From assembly GCA_026000945.1 (NCBI GenBank), contig BNZI01000001.1, positions 1-64,000 of the forward strand: a stretch of 64,000 bases of DNA. The letters are read 5' to 3'. Below, piece by piece: positions 53,537 through 63,158 of the stretch. The DNA comes from Clostridia bacterium (GTDB lineage: Bacteria > Bacillota > Clostridia > Lachnospirales > Lachnospiraceae). Under the pieces are notes generated by a model that was not told the origin of the DNA, made no database searches, and saw nothing but the letters and a program-made list of their open reading frames with translations. The stretch's first letter is position 1; each line of letters starts with the position of its first letter. A program made the position numbers and the translations under genes.

Positions 53537-54202
53537 TTATGCTTCTTTACCAGATTCTTTTGGAACTTTGATTAAATTTAATAAGGCACTGTAGTCTGTG
53601 CGGTAAACCAAAATGTAAAATACTGCGGACAATAAAATTCCACCAAATACATCCAAAATAGAATGTTGTTTTAAAAATACAGTTGAAGCGCAAATGGAAA
53701 CCATAAGAATGAAAGAAGCGCGTTTGAGCCAAACTTTAGATTTTAATTTTGGGGAGTGGAGGATACTTAAATGAACACCTATGGAGTTAAATACGTGTAT
53801 ACTCGGAAAAACATTGGTAGGAGTGTCGGTAGTATGCAAAAGTGCAACTAAAGCAGAAAAAATATTTTTATTCGGATCAATAACAGGTCTTAAATTTGTA
53901 CCATTTGGATAAAGCATACAAATCAACATTACAAAACTTTGACCAATATAGATAAACGCACAAAAACGGTAGAAGCTACTTTTTTCAAAAAAAGAAAAGT
54001 AAGTAAAACCAAAACCAACATAAACAAACCAAAGTAAATAAGGGACAATAAAATATTCAGAAAAAGGAATAAAGTCATCTAAAAAACTATGCATAAGGTG
54101 GTAATCCGTAATTGTTTTTTCTAAATGTAAAAACCAGAAAAGGTAAAATACACCATACAGCATAATGAGGTTGTGGCTATATTTTTTCCACAGTACTTTC
54201 AT
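53537..54202 (-). CDS. PAP2-family membrane phosphatase-like protein
   Basis: The 221-residue protein has about five hydrophobic helices and the PAP2-type motifs FPSIHVFNS (P-S-x-H) and KQHSILDVFGG (H-S-x-x-D), which hold the catalytic histidines. The first KxxxxxxRP motif may be NGTNLRPVID. It probably dephosphorylates a lipid phosphate such as undecaprenyl diphosphate or phosphatidate. It is on the minus strand, between two insertion-sequence-like hairpins; AAGGAGG precedes the ATG. Confidence 0.8.
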   Translation of the reverse strand: MKVLWKKYSHNLIMLYGVFYLFWFLHLEKTITDYHLMHSFLDDFIPFSEYFIVPYLLWFVYVGFGFTYFSFFEKSSFYRFCAFIYIGQSFVMLICMLYPNGTNLRPVIDPNKNIFSALVALLHTTDTPTNVFPSIHVFNSIGVHLSILHSPKLKSKVWLKRASFILMVSICASTVFLKQHSILDVFGGILLSAVFYILVYRTDYSALLNLIKVPKESGKEA

Positions 54203-54231
54203 TCATGCATTCCTCCTTGATTAGTAAACTA

Positions 54232-54600
54232 CTCACCACTTAAGCTACAAACTTTTAAAGTGGGAGAATTTCTTGGAAACAGAGCTTAGAAAACCTGTAT
54301 TCATAGACTCAAATGCCGCTTATGCGAATATGTTTCGTCATACTGCTTTTAGAAGTGAGGGACTTTTTGTACTGGTTAAGTACAAAAACTATAGATAGGA
54401 TTAAGAGCTTGTTCATATCTATTTCACTTACGATAAAATATCATGGTCTATTGTTTCTCCTACATTATTGAGATTTCTTGAAGGACTTTCAGTATTTTTG
54501 TGATCCTTTTTGTGTAAGTGAAAAAATATACATAAAATTTTATTTGTTTATCAATACCCCATAGGCTCTCATATTACAAACTATGTTGCTTTTATGAAAT
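54232..54600. other. Hairpin relic and decayed repeat unit
   Basis: ACTTTTAAAGTGGGAGAATT-TCTTGG (54252-54276) resembles the hairpin ends on the other side of the PAP2 gene. Bases 54410-54540 resemble a strongly decayed internal unit of the two-ended repeat family (ATTGAGATTTCTTGAA, TTTCAGTATTTTTGTG). No gene is seen. Confidence 0.35.
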
Positions 54601-54882
54601 TATAGCATACCCCTTGCATGAAAACAAGAGAATACTCGGAAAAAGTTAGGATGAAATTAAGTAAAAAAGAAAAAATGAGGATGAAAATTAATTTTTATTT
54701 TGGATTGAGCTGATTTATTTTTGATCTTTAGGGAAAAATTTTATAATTATTCAGGAATTTTTTATATAACAAAAAGAAATATAAAAAAAATAAAATCCCC
54801 TATTTTTTACAAATTTTTCAAAAAAAAACTTTATAATTAAACAAGATTCTTTGATCAACTAGAAGGTTTTGGAGGTGAGGCT
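54601..54882. promoter_or_regulatory. AT-rich upstream region of spoIIGA
   Basis: This very AT-rich DNA precedes the spoIIGA operon. It should carry the Spo0A-dependent promoter. I cannot locate its elements or a clear 0A box with confidence. GGAGGTGAGG (54871-54880) is a strong ribosome binding site. Confidence 0.3.
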
Positions 54883-55689
54883 ACGGTTTATACCGTATAT
54901 TTAGATGTTTTATTTCTTGTAAATTTTCTGATGGATTTAGGAATTTTATGGTTAATGAAACGTATTTTACATGATCAGTCTGAGTACTTTCGGATTGCTT
55001 TGGCTGCACTTTTGGGTGCAGTGTGGCTGTGCGCCGTAGTTGTTTTTTCTTTTCCAAGACTTTTGGAGTGGATTTGTAGTTATGGCTTAGTTAGTGTGGC
55101 AATGGTTCTGATTGCCTTTCCTAGTACAAAACTCATGGAAATCTTGTATAGAGTAGTTTGTCTGTATTTTTTTAGTTTTTGTGTGGGAGGAATTAGTAAT
55201 TTTTTATTCTATCATACAACAGTAGGGAAGTTAAGACAGTGGTTTGTTGTTGCTTTATTTTCGATCGGGATTAGTTATTGCTTGTTTTGGCTATGGGAAC
55301 AAAGGAAAAAGAGCCAGCAAAATATTTATGAAGTAGAACTAATTTATGAGGGGAAAAGTTTTATGCTCAAAGCTTTATGTGATACGGGGAACGCCTTGCG
55401 TGAACCGATCAGTGGGCAGGTGGTCAGTATTTTAGAATATGGAGTTTGCAGTGAAGTCATTCAAAAAGTCACTTCTTTTCGTTATATTCCTTATCGGAGT
55501 GTAGGAAAAAATAATGGATTTTTAGTTGGTATTCAAATGCAAGAAATGATCATTTGGCAAAAAGAAAAAAAAACTTGCATTTTAAAACCAATGATTGGAA
55601 TTTATCAAGGGGTACTGAGTAGGGACGGTCGCTATCAGATGCTATTGCATCCAAGTTTAGTAGAGGAAGAAAGGGGAGTTTGCGCATGA
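54883..55689 (+). CDS. spoIIGA: Sigma-E processing protease SpoIIGA (probable non-ATG start)
   Basis: This membrane aspartic protease cleaves pro-sigma-E in the mother cell. About five hydrophobic helices are followed by a soluble domain with [12 protein letters not shown] (DTGN catalytic aspartate, near residue 165) and [14 protein letters not shown]. The first ATG (54931) would remove the conserved first helix [17 protein letters not shown], whose codons run in frame back to GTT at 54886. The strong ribosome binding site GGAGG (54871-54875) points to ACG at 54883 as start; no ATG, GTG or TTG exists in frame before it. The stop overlaps sigE. Confidence 0.8.
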   Translation, partial: TVYTVYLDVLFLVNFLMDLGILWLMKRILHDQSEYFRIALAALLGAVWLCAVVVFSFPRLLEWICSYGLVSVAMVLIAFPSTKLMEILYRVVCLYFFSFCVGGISNFLFYHTTVGKLRQWFVVALFSIGISYCLFWLWEQRKKSQQNIYEVELIYEGKSFMLKALCDTGNALREPISGQVVSILEYGVCSEVIQKVTSFRYIPYRSVGKNNGFLVGIQMQEMIIWQKEKKTCILKPMIGIYQGVLSRDGRYQMLLHPSLVEEERGVCA

Positions 55690-56426
55690 TTATTCGCGCT
55701 TATATACCACGTTGTTTTCGATTTAAGATTATGCCTGCTATTCGAAATCTACTGCGGGTCAAAGAGGGGGAGATCCATTACATAGGCGGTGCGGACGTTT
55801 TACCTGCCCCATTAGATTCAGAACAAGAAGGTTTAGTTATTCGTCGTTTAGGAACAGAGAGGGATAAAGAGGCAAAATCTTTGTTGATTGAACATAATTT
55901 ACGTTTGGTGGTTTATATTGCAAAGAAATTTGACAATACTAGTGTGGGAGTCGAAGATTTAATTTCTATTGGAACAATTGGATTAATTAAGGCGATTAAT
56001 ACATTTAATCCAGAAAAAAATATTAAGTTAGCTACGTATGCTTCTAGATGTATTGAAAATGAAATTTTAATGTATTTAAGAAGAAATAATAAAACAAAGA
56101 TGGAGGTTTCTATTGATGAACCATTAAATGTAGACTGGGATGGAAATGAATTGCTTTTATCAGATATTTTGGGAACAGAAGAAGATGTCATTTATCGTGA
56201 TTTAGAAGATGAAGTAGAAAGGGGTTTATTAACCCAAGCAATCAGTCATTTGAATGAACGGGAAAAGCAAATTGTTATGCTTCGTTTTGGTTTGAGTACA
56301 CCGGACGGTATGGAGATGACACAAAAGGAAGTAGCAGATTTAATGGGTATTTCTCAGTCTTATATTTCACGTTTGGAAAAAAAGATTATCAAGCAGTTGA
56401 AAAAAGAAATCGTTCGCTTTGAATAG
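55686..56426 (+). CDS. sigE: Sporulation sigma factor sigma-E
   Basis: This mother-cell sigma factor is made as a precursor. Residues 1-30 are a basic, membrane-binding pro-sequence, and [15 protein letters not shown] marks the SpoIIGA cleavage region. Regions 2 ([54 protein letters not shown]) and 4 ([32 protein letters not shown]) are complete. The ATG at 55686 overlaps the spoIIGA stop (ATGA) and follows AGGGGAG. It is 246 residues. Confidence 0.95.
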   Translation: MIIRAYIPRCFRFKIMPAIRNLLRVKEGEIHYIGGADVLPAPLDSEQEGLVIRRLGTERDKEAKSLLIEHNLRLVVYIAKKFDNTSVGVEDLISIGTIGLIKAINTFNPEKNIKLATYASRCIENEILMYLRRNNKTKMEVSIDEPLNVDWDGNELLLSDILGTEEDVIYRDLEDEVERGLLTQAISHLNEREKQIVMLRFGLSTPDGMEMTQKEVADLMGISQSYISRLEKKIIKQLKKEIVRFE

Positions 56427-56460
56427 TGATGTTTTGTCTGTTGATTTAGGGAAATATCTG

Positions 56461-56530
56461 ACGTGCAAAAAAAGTGATTGAGCAGCTCAAAAAAGGAAAT
56501 TGTTTGCTTGAAATAGCGATGTTTTGTTTA
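56461..56530 (+). repeat. Partial tandem duplicate of the sigE 3' end
   Basis: About 70 bases here repeat the end of sigE at 56369-56440 with a period of 92. AAAAAAAGTGATTGAGCAGC copies AAAAAAAGATTATCAAGCAG, and GCTTGAAATAGCGATGTTTT copies GCTTTGAATAGTGATGTTTT. The copy is out of frame and non-coding. Confidence 0.65.
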
Positions 56531-56645
56531 TTTATACAGTCTTTATACAGGAAATAATTGCTTTGCAAGAGGTGTATAAAAGCCCCTGAAATCGTGCATG
56601 ATTTGAGTATCAAATGATAACAAGAAGATGCGGAGGTTTTCAGGT

Positions 56646-57425
56646 ATGGCGATACACAAAGTAGAGATTTGTGGGGTGAATACTTCACAATTACCCTTAC
56701 TGAAAAACGAAGAAAAAGAAGCATTATTTGAAAAAATTCTTGAAGGGGATAAGCAAGCGAGGGAGGATTATATTAAGGGTAATCTTAGGTTAGTTCTTAG
56801 TGTAATCCAACGTTTTTCAAATAGCAATGAAAATGTGGACGATTTATTTCAAATTGGGTGTATTGGACTCATCAAAGCCATTGATAATTTTGATGTCACT
56901 CAACAAGTTAAATTTTCCACCTATGCTGTTCCTATGATTTTGGGAGAAATCCGAAGATATTTAAGAGATTCTTCCAGTCCAATCCGCGTCAGTCGTTCTT
57001 TAAGAGATACTGCTTATAAAGCCATTTATGCAAAAGAAGGATTAATGAAGCGAAATTTAAAAGAGCCAACAATCCATGAAATTGCACAAGAAGTGGGAAT
57101 CAGCAAAGAAGAAATCGCCTATGCCTTAGATGCGATCCAAAGTCCGTTAAGTCTGTATGAACCGGTATATTCAGATGGCGGAGACACTTTATACGTGATG
57201 GATCAAATTAAGGATAAAAAAAATAAAGAAGAAAATTGGGTAGAAGATATTTCTTTGGGGGAAGCCTTAAAGAGATTACCAGGTAGGGAAAAAGAAATTA
57301 TTGAAATGCGTTTTTATGAGGGGAAAACACAGATGGAAGTGGCTAAAGAAATCGGTATTTCCCAAGCACAAGTATCTAGATTAGAAAAGAATGCCTTAAA
57401 AATGATGAAACATTATTTAGCTTAA
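56646..57425 (+). CDS. sigG: Sporulation sigma factor sigma-G
   Basis: This late forespore sigma factor has the family N-terminus (MAIHKVEICGVNTSQLPLLK), region 2 (NLRLVLSVIQRFSNSNENVD, DLFQIGCIGLIKAID, VKFSTYAVPMILGEIRRYLR), region 3 and a region 4 ending AQVSRLEKNALKMMK. The ATG at 56646 has GGAGG 9 bases upstream; an earlier in-frame ATG (56628) would add unconserved residues. The spoIIGA-sigE-sigG order is conserved. The length of 259 is normal. Confidence 0.95.
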   Translation: MAIHKVEICGVNTSQLPLLKNEEKEALFEKILEGDKQAREDYIKGNLRLVLSVIQRFSNSNENVDDLFQIGCIGLIKAIDNFDVTQQVKFSTYAVPMILGEIRRYLRDSSSPIRVSRSLRDTAYKAIYAKEGLMKRNLKEPTIHEIAQEVGISKEEIAYALDAIQSPLSLYEPVYSDGGDTLYVMDQIKDKKNKEENWVEDISLGEALKRLPGREKEIIEMRFYEGKTQMEVAKEIGISQAQVSRLEKNALKMMKHYLA

Positions 57426-57523
57426 CTAATGAATCAATGAGATGTATTTTTAAAATAAAGTAAAAAGAGTAAAAGCACTTAAAGCCTTTTTTTCGCATAC
57501 CTTAGTAGTAAACGGGTTGCGGG

Positions 57524-58153
57524 GTGAGGCAGTTGAAAACATTTCCTAAGCCTTTGTCTGCAAAAGAAGAGCGGGCATATCTTGCTCTCTATCAACAGGG
57601 CGATCAAGCGGCTAAGGATACTTTGATTGAACGAAATATGCGTTTAGTTGCCCATATTGCCAAAAAGTATCATTCTGCAGAACGGGATTTTGATGATTTG
57701 CTTTCTACAGGTATGGTTGGTTTAATCAAAGCGGTAAATACGTTTAACACAGATAAAGGAAGCAGATTGGCAACATATGCCGCTAAGTGTATAGATAATG
57801 AAATCCTGATGATGTTACGTTCGGAGCGTAAACACTCCAAGGATATTTCTTTATATGAACCTTTGGGTTTTGATGCGGAAGGAAAAGAAATCAGCTTTTT
57901 TGATGTGATGGAGGCCGATGAAAAGGAAATCCCTGACCGTATCGTTTTAATTCAAGACATTGCTAGATTAGATGAAGCTTTTCAATATCTGAAACCAAAA
58001 GAACAAACAGTCATTAAAATGCGTTATGGAATTCTAGGAAGCGGAGAATTTACGCAAAGAGAGATTGCAAATCAATTGAGTATGTCCCGTTCTTATGTTT
58101 CTAGGATTGAAAAGGCAGCTTTGGAAAAATTGCGTTTAGCGATGAAAGATTAA
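57524..58153 (+). CDS. sigK: Sporulation sigma factor sigma-K (no pro-sequence)
   Basis: This late mother-cell sigma factor begins at FPKPLSAKEERAYLALYQQG, where mature sigma-K begins, and carries NMRLVAHIAKKYHSAERDFD, KGSRLATYAAKCIDNEILMM and REIANQLSMSRSYVSRIEKA. Upstream in frame there are only five codons to a TAA at 57509, so no SpoIVFB-type pro-sequence can exist. A GTG (57524) or TTG (57533) starts it. Sigma-K without a pro-sequence is known in some clostridia. Its place next to sigG is less usual. Confidence 0.9.
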   Translation: MRQLKTFPKPLSAKEERAYLALYQQGDQAAKDTLIERNMRLVAHIAKKYHSAERDFDDLLSTGMVGLIKAVNTFNTDKGSRLATYAAKCIDNEILMMLRSERKHSKDISLYEPLGFDAEGKEISFFDVMEADEKEIPDRIVLIQDIARLDEAFQYLKPKEQTVIKMRYGILGSGEFTQREIANQLSMSRSYVSRIEKAALEKLRLAMKD

Positions 58154-58167
58154 GAGAATATCGTTTG

Positions 58168-58197
58168 GGATATGGGCGTGCTTCCATATCCTTTTTT
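58168..58197 (+). terminator. Terminator after sigK
   Basis: GGATATGG (58168-58175) pairs with CCATATCC (58184-58191), followed by TTTTTTG. Confidence 0.9.
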
Positions 58198-58367
58198 GAA
58201 TACAGGATTTTTGATTCAAAGGTAACTGGCTAATTGCTGACCGTTTTTACTTGTTAAATAAGGTAGTAAGTGTTAAAATATAAAATTCAAGGAGATTTTA
58301 TCAAGGGCAAAGTAAAGAACCTGTTTATGCGCTTGATCGGATAACAGATAGCCTTTGACGCAAAGTA
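58198..58367. other. Short gap before the TtcA-like gene
   Basis: Nothing recognisable is seen. The downstream gene has only a weak ribosome binding site. Confidence 0.25.
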
Positions 58368-59210
58368 ATGTTAAATGATGAAAGTATGTTTGCAAAAACA
58401 TTAGAACGCAATTTAATTAAAAAATATAGAAAAAGTATTTGGGTAAAATTCACTAGAGCAGTCAAAACATATGCTTTGATTCAAGAGCAAGATAAAATTA
58501 TGGTTTGTATTTCCGGTGGAAAAGATTCTTTCTTATTAGCAAAATGCATACAGGAGTTGCAAAGGCATGGACAAATTGCTTTTACAGCAGAGTATGTGGT
58601 CATGGATCCAGGTTATCGGGAAGATAATCTAGCTTCGATTCAAAAAAATGCGAATCAAATGAATATTCCAATACGCTTTTTTTCTACAGAAATATTTGAT
58701 ATTGTGGCAGGGATAGAAGAATCCCCTTGTTATTTGTGTGCCCGAATGCGTAGAGGACATCTGTATGCAAAAGCACAGGAATTAGGCTGTAATAAAATTG
58801 CTTTAGGTCATCATTTTGATGATGTCGTGGAAACTATTTTAATGAATATGCTATATGGGGGGCAAATTAAAACCATGCTACCCAAATTACATAGCAAAAA
58901 TTTCAAAGGAATGGAATTGATTCGTCCTTTATCTTTCATTAAGGAGGAAGATATTAAACATTTTTGGACTTTTCATGGATCGGAATTTTTACAGTGCGGC
59001 TGTCGTTTTACTGAATGTTCACCAGATGAACAAAAGATTTCCAAACGTAGGGAAATGAAAGAGTTAGTCAGTCATTTGCGAAAATTAAATCCTTTGATGG
59101 ATCAGAATATTTTTCATAGTATGGAAAATATTCGCTTAGATACAGTGGTTGCCTATCACAAAAAAGGAGAATTCCATCATTTTTTAGATGAGTATGATCA
59201 GAGAGAGTAA
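58368..59210 (+). CDS. TtcA-like tRNA thiolation/PP-loop ATPase
   Basis: The PP-loop motif SGGKDSFLLAKC (near residue 50) adenylates a nucleotide for sulfur insertion. A CYLCARMRRG motif (near 125) and QCGCRFTEC supply cysteines as in the TtcA family, which thiolates cytidine 32 in tRNA. ALGHHFDDVVETILMNMLYG is family-typical. The start is uncertain: an in-frame ATG at 58386 is an alternative. It is followed by a repeat fragment and an ABC exporter. Substrate assignment is by family only. Confidence 0.82.
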   Translation: MLNDESMFAKTLERNLIKKYRKSIWVKFTRAVKTYALIQEQDKIMVCISGGKDSFLLAKCIQELQRHGQIAFTAEYVVMDPGYREDNLASIQKNANQMNIPIRFFSTEIFDIVAGIEESPCYLCARMRRGHLYAKAQELGCNKIALGHHFDDVVETILMNMLYGGQIKTMLPKLHSKNFKGMELIRPLSFIKEEDIKHFWTFHGSEFLQCGCRFTECSPDEQKISKRREMKELVSHLRKLNPLMDQNIFHSMENIRLDTVVAYHKKGEFHHFLDEYDQRE

Positions 59211-59287
59211 GTGGTTGAGCTGATTGCACGGCATGAGAATAGTTTATTTGCCACATCTTTTGCAATATTTAATATCTACTTTTGAGG

Positions 59288-59405
59288 AATCTACACACTA
59301 CCACGGGGCATCTATCTTTTGGTAGGTTTTGTGCTGGTCTGTGTTTAGCGCTTATTTTCGTTATTTTACTTACGGGAGAATGTCGGTCTATTTTCTGCTA
59401 CCTTT
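59288..59405. repeat. B-end copy of the two-ended repeat family
   Basis: CTACACACTACCACGGGGCA, TCTATCTTTTGGTAGGTTTT, GCTGGTCTGTGTTTAGCGCT and ACTTACGGGAGAATGTCGGT follow the B end and the start of an internal unit. No A end is found before the next gene. Confidence 0.65.
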
Positions 59406-59554
59406 TGATGTAAAATAAAATTAAGGAATTAAGAAAATTTTCACTGAATTAAGCTTCAGTTGATGAGAATTTATGTAAATTGACGTAGTGAAAAGTAAAT
59501 CGTGTGAGCTCAGCTCATTGTACTATACGGTATTTAGAGAAAGGAGAATATAGT

Positions 59555-61297
59555 TTGAGTAAGAGCAAAGGAAAAAATAGCGAGTTATTTAAGCGGTTTT
59601 ATCCGTATTTTCATCCTTATCGCAAAGACTTGCTGATTGATTTAGGTTGTGCTGCGGGTACAATTGTCTGTGAAATTGCTTTGCCGTTTATTATCCGTGC
59701 GCTAACCAGTGCAGGTATGGAAAATAGTATGACCTTGGAGTTAGTCGTACGTTTAGGCTTACTTTATGCTGTTTTGCGGATGGTGGAAATCTGTGCCGCA
59801 TATTATATGAATGGACAAGGACATATCATGGGGGCAAAAATGGAGCGAGATATGAGAACAGCTGCTTTTTCCCATTTGACAAAATTATCTGAAAATTATT
59901 ACCATAACAATAAAGTCGGACAAATTATGTCCAAAATTACAACCGATTTATTTGAGGTGACAGAATTTGCTCACCATTGCCCGGAAGAATTTTTTATTGC
60001 TGCATTGAAATCTGTTATTGCTTTTATTCTTTTGCTGAGAATTAATCTTTGGCTTACCGTCATTATTTTTCTTTTGTTACCCTTTATGGCAACAGCGGTT
60101 TCTTACTGCACTCGTTTTGTGAGAGCGGCTTTTCGAAAACAGGGAGAATTTATTGGAGAATTAAATGCAAAGCTAGAAGATACTTTATTGGGTGAAAAAG
60201 TGATGAAAGCTTTTACCAATGAAGAATTGGAAAAAGAGAAATTCGAGCAAGGAAATGTAGAGTTTTTATCTATTAAAAGATTTACGTACCGTTATCTTGC
60301 TGCTTTACAAGTGGTGAATCGTCTCTTTGAAGCGTTGATGTATTTAGTTGTCATTTTGGTAGGCGGAACTTTTGTTTATTTAGGTTATTTAAAGGCGGCT
60401 GATTTAGTTGCCTATGTACTGTTTATTAGTACTTTATTAGGAACAATTAGGCGAATTGCTGAATTTACGGAACAATTTCAAAAAGGAATGTCTGGGATAG
60501 AGCGTTTCTTTCAAATTTTAGATGCACCTATTGAAATTTTTGATGAAGAGGGCGCAAAAACCTTAGATAAAATTCAAGGTAGTATTGCTTTTGAACAAGT
60601 TAGCTTTTCTTATGAAGGAAGCTCACAGAAGGTTTTAGAGAACTTATCTTTTTCTGTAAAGGCAGGGGAAAAAATTGCTTTAGTAGGTTCTTCAGGGGCA
60701 GGAAAAACAACAATTTGTCATTTGATTCCTCGATTTTATGATCCAACTCAAGGCAAGATTTTGATTGATGGACAAGATATATTATCGATTCGTTTGTCTA
60801 GTTTGCGTAAACATATTGGTATTGTGCAGCAAGATGTGTATTTATTTGCTGGTACAGTCTATGAAAATATTTTATATGGAAATCCATCTGCTTCAAGAGA
60901 AGAAGTTGAGGAAGCGGCAAAATTAGCAGGTGCTCATACATTTATTTTGGGTTTATCTGAAGGATATGATAGCTATGTGGGGGAAAGGGGCGTCAAACTT
61001 TCAGGCGGACAAAAACAAAGAATTAGTATAGCACGGGTATTTTTAAAAAATCCTCCTATTTTGATTTTAGACGAGGCAACTTCTGCCTTGGATAATGAAA
61101 GTGAATATATTGTTTCTCAATCTTTAGAAAGATTGGCAAAAGGAAGAACAAGTATTACGATAGCCCATCGTTTAACCACGATACAGGATGCGGACCGTAT
61201 TTTGGTATTGTCGGAAAACGGTATTGAAGAAGAGGGCACACATGACGAACTTATGCGTAAACAAGGAATGTATTATCAGTTTCAACACAGAGCTTGA
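59555..61297 (+). CDS. ABC exporter, fused membrane and ATPase domains (MdlB/MsbA-like)
   Basis: Residues about 15-310 hold six membrane helices; residues 330-580 hold the ATPase with SGAGKTTICHLIPRF (Walker A), an IGIVQQDVYLFAGTVYEN Q-loop, LSGGQKQRISIARVFLKNP (signature), LILDEATSALDNESE (Walker B) and TTIQDADRIL. Such half-transporters dimerise to export lipids, drugs or peptides. The TTG at 59555 is chosen because AAAGGAGAAT precedes it. No partner half-transporter is adjacent, so it may be a homodimer. Confidence 0.92.
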   Translation: MSKSKGKNSELFKRFYPYFHPYRKDLLIDLGCAAGTIVCEIALPFIIRALTSAGMENSMTLELVVRLGLLYAVLRMVEICAAYYMNGQGHIMGAKMERDMRTAAFSHLTKLSENYYHNNKVGQIMSKITTDLFEVTEFAHHCPEEFFIAALKSVIAFILLLRINLWLTVIIFLLLPFMATAVSYCTRFVRAAFRKQGEFIGELNAKLEDTLLGEKVMKAFTNEELEKEKFEQGNVEFLSIKRFTYRYLAALQVVNRLFEALMYLVVILVGGTFVYLGYLKAADLVAYVLFISTLLGTIRRIAEFTEQFQKGMSGIERFFQILDAPIEIFDEEGAKTLDKIQGSIAFEQVSFSYEGSSQKVLENLSFSVKAGEKIALVGSSGAGKTTICHLIPRFYDPTQGKILIDGQDILSIRLSSLRKHIGIVQQDVYLFAGTVYENILYGNPSASREEVEEAAKLAGAHTFILGLSEGYDSYVGERGVKLSGGQKQRISIARVFLKNPPILILDEATSALDNESEYIVSQSLERLAKGRTSITIAHRLTTIQDADRILVLSENGIEEEGTHDELMRKQGMYYQFQHRA

Positions 61298-61305
61298 ATT
61301 ACAGA

Positions 61306-61340
61306 CTGAGAAAAAGACGGCTTAACGTTATTTTTCTCAG
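61306..61340 (+). terminator. Terminator-like hairpin after the ABC exporter
   Basis: CTGAGAAAAA (61306-61315) pairs perfectly with TTTTTCTCAG (61331-61340). A T tract lies in the descending arm. Confidence 0.65.
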
Positions 61341-61472
61341 AACTGGGAAACAAGTAAGTAAGAAGTGGGAGCTTGAACCACCTTAGCGTTTGCATTTTAT
61401 TTTGAGAAGGCAAACTCTGTTGACGCAATGAGGTAAAGATAAAGGCAACTCACCGTTTGTTAAGGAGAACAA

Positions 61473-63158
61473 ATGAAAGAAGCAATTGAATTAATTGGTG
61501 TAGATGCAGGGTTTTTATATGAGACTTTTATTCAAAGTACAGATGATTATATCTATCTTGGAAATTTGCGTAAAAATCTTTATGTTGTTTCCGATAATAT
61601 TTTACGAGATTTGGAAATTAATGAAAAGATAATGTCTGATATGTTTCTTCATTGGTTAAAAATCGTACATCCAGAAGATCAAGAAAAGTTTTGTTTGTCC
61701 ATTGAGAGATTACTTCTTGGGACAGACAATCTACATAATTTGGAATATCGTTTATTAAATCGAAAAAAAGAATGGATATGGGTGCAATGCAGAGGGGTAA
61801 TGCAAAGAGATGATCAAGGTTTACCTGTTTTTTTTTCTGGTATCATTACCCCTTTACAGACAAAAGGAAAAGTGAATTATTTAACAGGTATTTTTTCTCG
61901 TTCAGAATGTGAGAAGTATTTAAATTTTCTTTTTGAAAAAAAAAGAGGAACAGCAGGGGGAGCTTTACTTCTACTAGGATTAGATAATTTTTCACAGATT
62001 AATCATTTACATGGTCATCAAAAAGCTGATCAGATCTTACGTTGTTTTGCACAGGATGTGCAAAATTTATTGACTTATCAAGCAAAATTTTTTTATTATG
62101 ATACAGATCGTTTTGCCATTGTGACAGAAGATGGAGGTAAAAAAGAAATTGATGCCATTTACAGCCGAGTTCATTACTATGCAAACCAATATCATGAAAT
62201 AGGAGATTTTCGTTACTATTGCAGTGTATCTGGAGGAGTTGCATTTATCAATCAAGATGCAGAAGGTTTTTTGGATTTGATGAATTATGCCGTATACGCT
62301 CTGGAGTTTGCTAAACAAAAAGGGAAAAATCAAGTACAATGTTTTGTATCTTATTTGTTAAGGGATAAAGAAAAGGGAATAAAATTAGAGTCTGCCTTGC
62401 AAGAAGCAGTATTAAATGACTGCGAAGGGTTTTCTTTGGTTTTTCAGCCTCAAATCTTATTAAAACAAATGACCATTAAAGGGACGGAAGCATTGGTACG
62501 TTTTAACCATAAAGAATATGGAAATATTTTACCTGTAGAGTTTATTCCGATTTTAGAAAAAACAGGATTAATTCATCTTGTAGGTAAGTGGATTTTTGAA
62601 GAAGCTGTGAAAACTTGCAAAAGTTGGATTTCTTATTTTCCGGATTTCGTAATGAGTGTAAATATTTCTTATTTACAGTTTGCAGATCCTACACTCAGTG
62701 ATTTTATTTTACAAACTTTAATGAAATACAATTTAGAGCCAAAACATATCGTTTTGGAACTAACAGAAAGCTGTTTGATTTCTAATTTAGAAATGTTAAA
62801 CGATCAAATTACTTTCTTTCAGCAAATGGGTATTGAAGTGGCAATGGATGATTTTGGCTCAGGATATTCTAATTTAAGCTTATTAATGAATGCTTATTTG
62901 AATATTATCAAAGTTGATCGTATTTTAACGCAGGGAATGCGAAGCAATAAATTAACGTTAGCCTTAGTAGAAAAAATAGTAAAAATTTGCCATGAAGTAA
63001 ATATTTGTGTTTGCATGGAGGGAGTGGAGGATATCGCAGAAATTGAAGTTCTCAAACAAATGGGTGTAGATATGATTCAAGGTTACTTGCTGTCTAAACC
63101 TTTAGGGAAAGAGGAATTTATTTATAAATTTTGTGATGTGTCTTATGTCAACCTTTGA
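61473..63158 (+). CDS. PAS-GGDEF(degenerate)-EAL cyclic-di-GMP phosphodiesterase
   Basis: Residues about 15-125 look like a PAS domain. A GGDEF-like domain (about 130-295) is degenerate: the active-site region reads YYDTDRFAIV instead of GGDEF, and SVSGGVAFI follows. The EAL domain (about 310-550) keeps GTEALVRFN, VMSVNISYLQF, ELTESCLIS, MDDFGSGYSNLSLL, KVDRILTQG and MEGVED, so it probably hydrolyses cyclic-di-GMP. No membrane segment is seen. The PAS signal is unknown. AAGGAGAA precedes the ATG. Confidence 0.9.
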   Translation: MKEAIELIGVDAGFLYETFIQSTDDYIYLGNLRKNLYVVSDNILRDLEINEKIMSDMFLHWLKIVHPEDQEKFCLSIERLLLGTDNLHNLEYRLLNRKKEWIWVQCRGVMQRDDQGLPVFFSGIITPLQTKGKVNYLTGIFSRSECEKYLNFLFEKKRGTAGGALLLLGLDNFSQINHLHGHQKADQILRCFAQDVQNLLTYQAKFFYYDTDRFAIVTEDGGKKEIDAIYSRVHYYANQYHEIGDFRYYCSVSGGVAFINQDAEGFLDLMNYAVYALEFAKQKGKNQVQCFVSYLLRDKEKGIKLESALQEAVLNDCEGFSLVFQPQILLKQMTIKGTEALVRFNHKEYGNILPVEFIPILEKTGLIHLVGKWIFEEAVKTCKSWISYFPDFVMSVNISYLQFADPTLSDFILQTLMKYNLEPKHIVLELTESCLISNLEMLNDQITFFQQMGIEVAMDDFGSGYSNLSLLMNAYLNIIKVDRILTQGMRSNKLTLALVEKIVKICHEVNICVCMEGVEDIAEIEVLKQMGVDMIQGYLLSKPLGKEEFIYKFCDVSYVNL

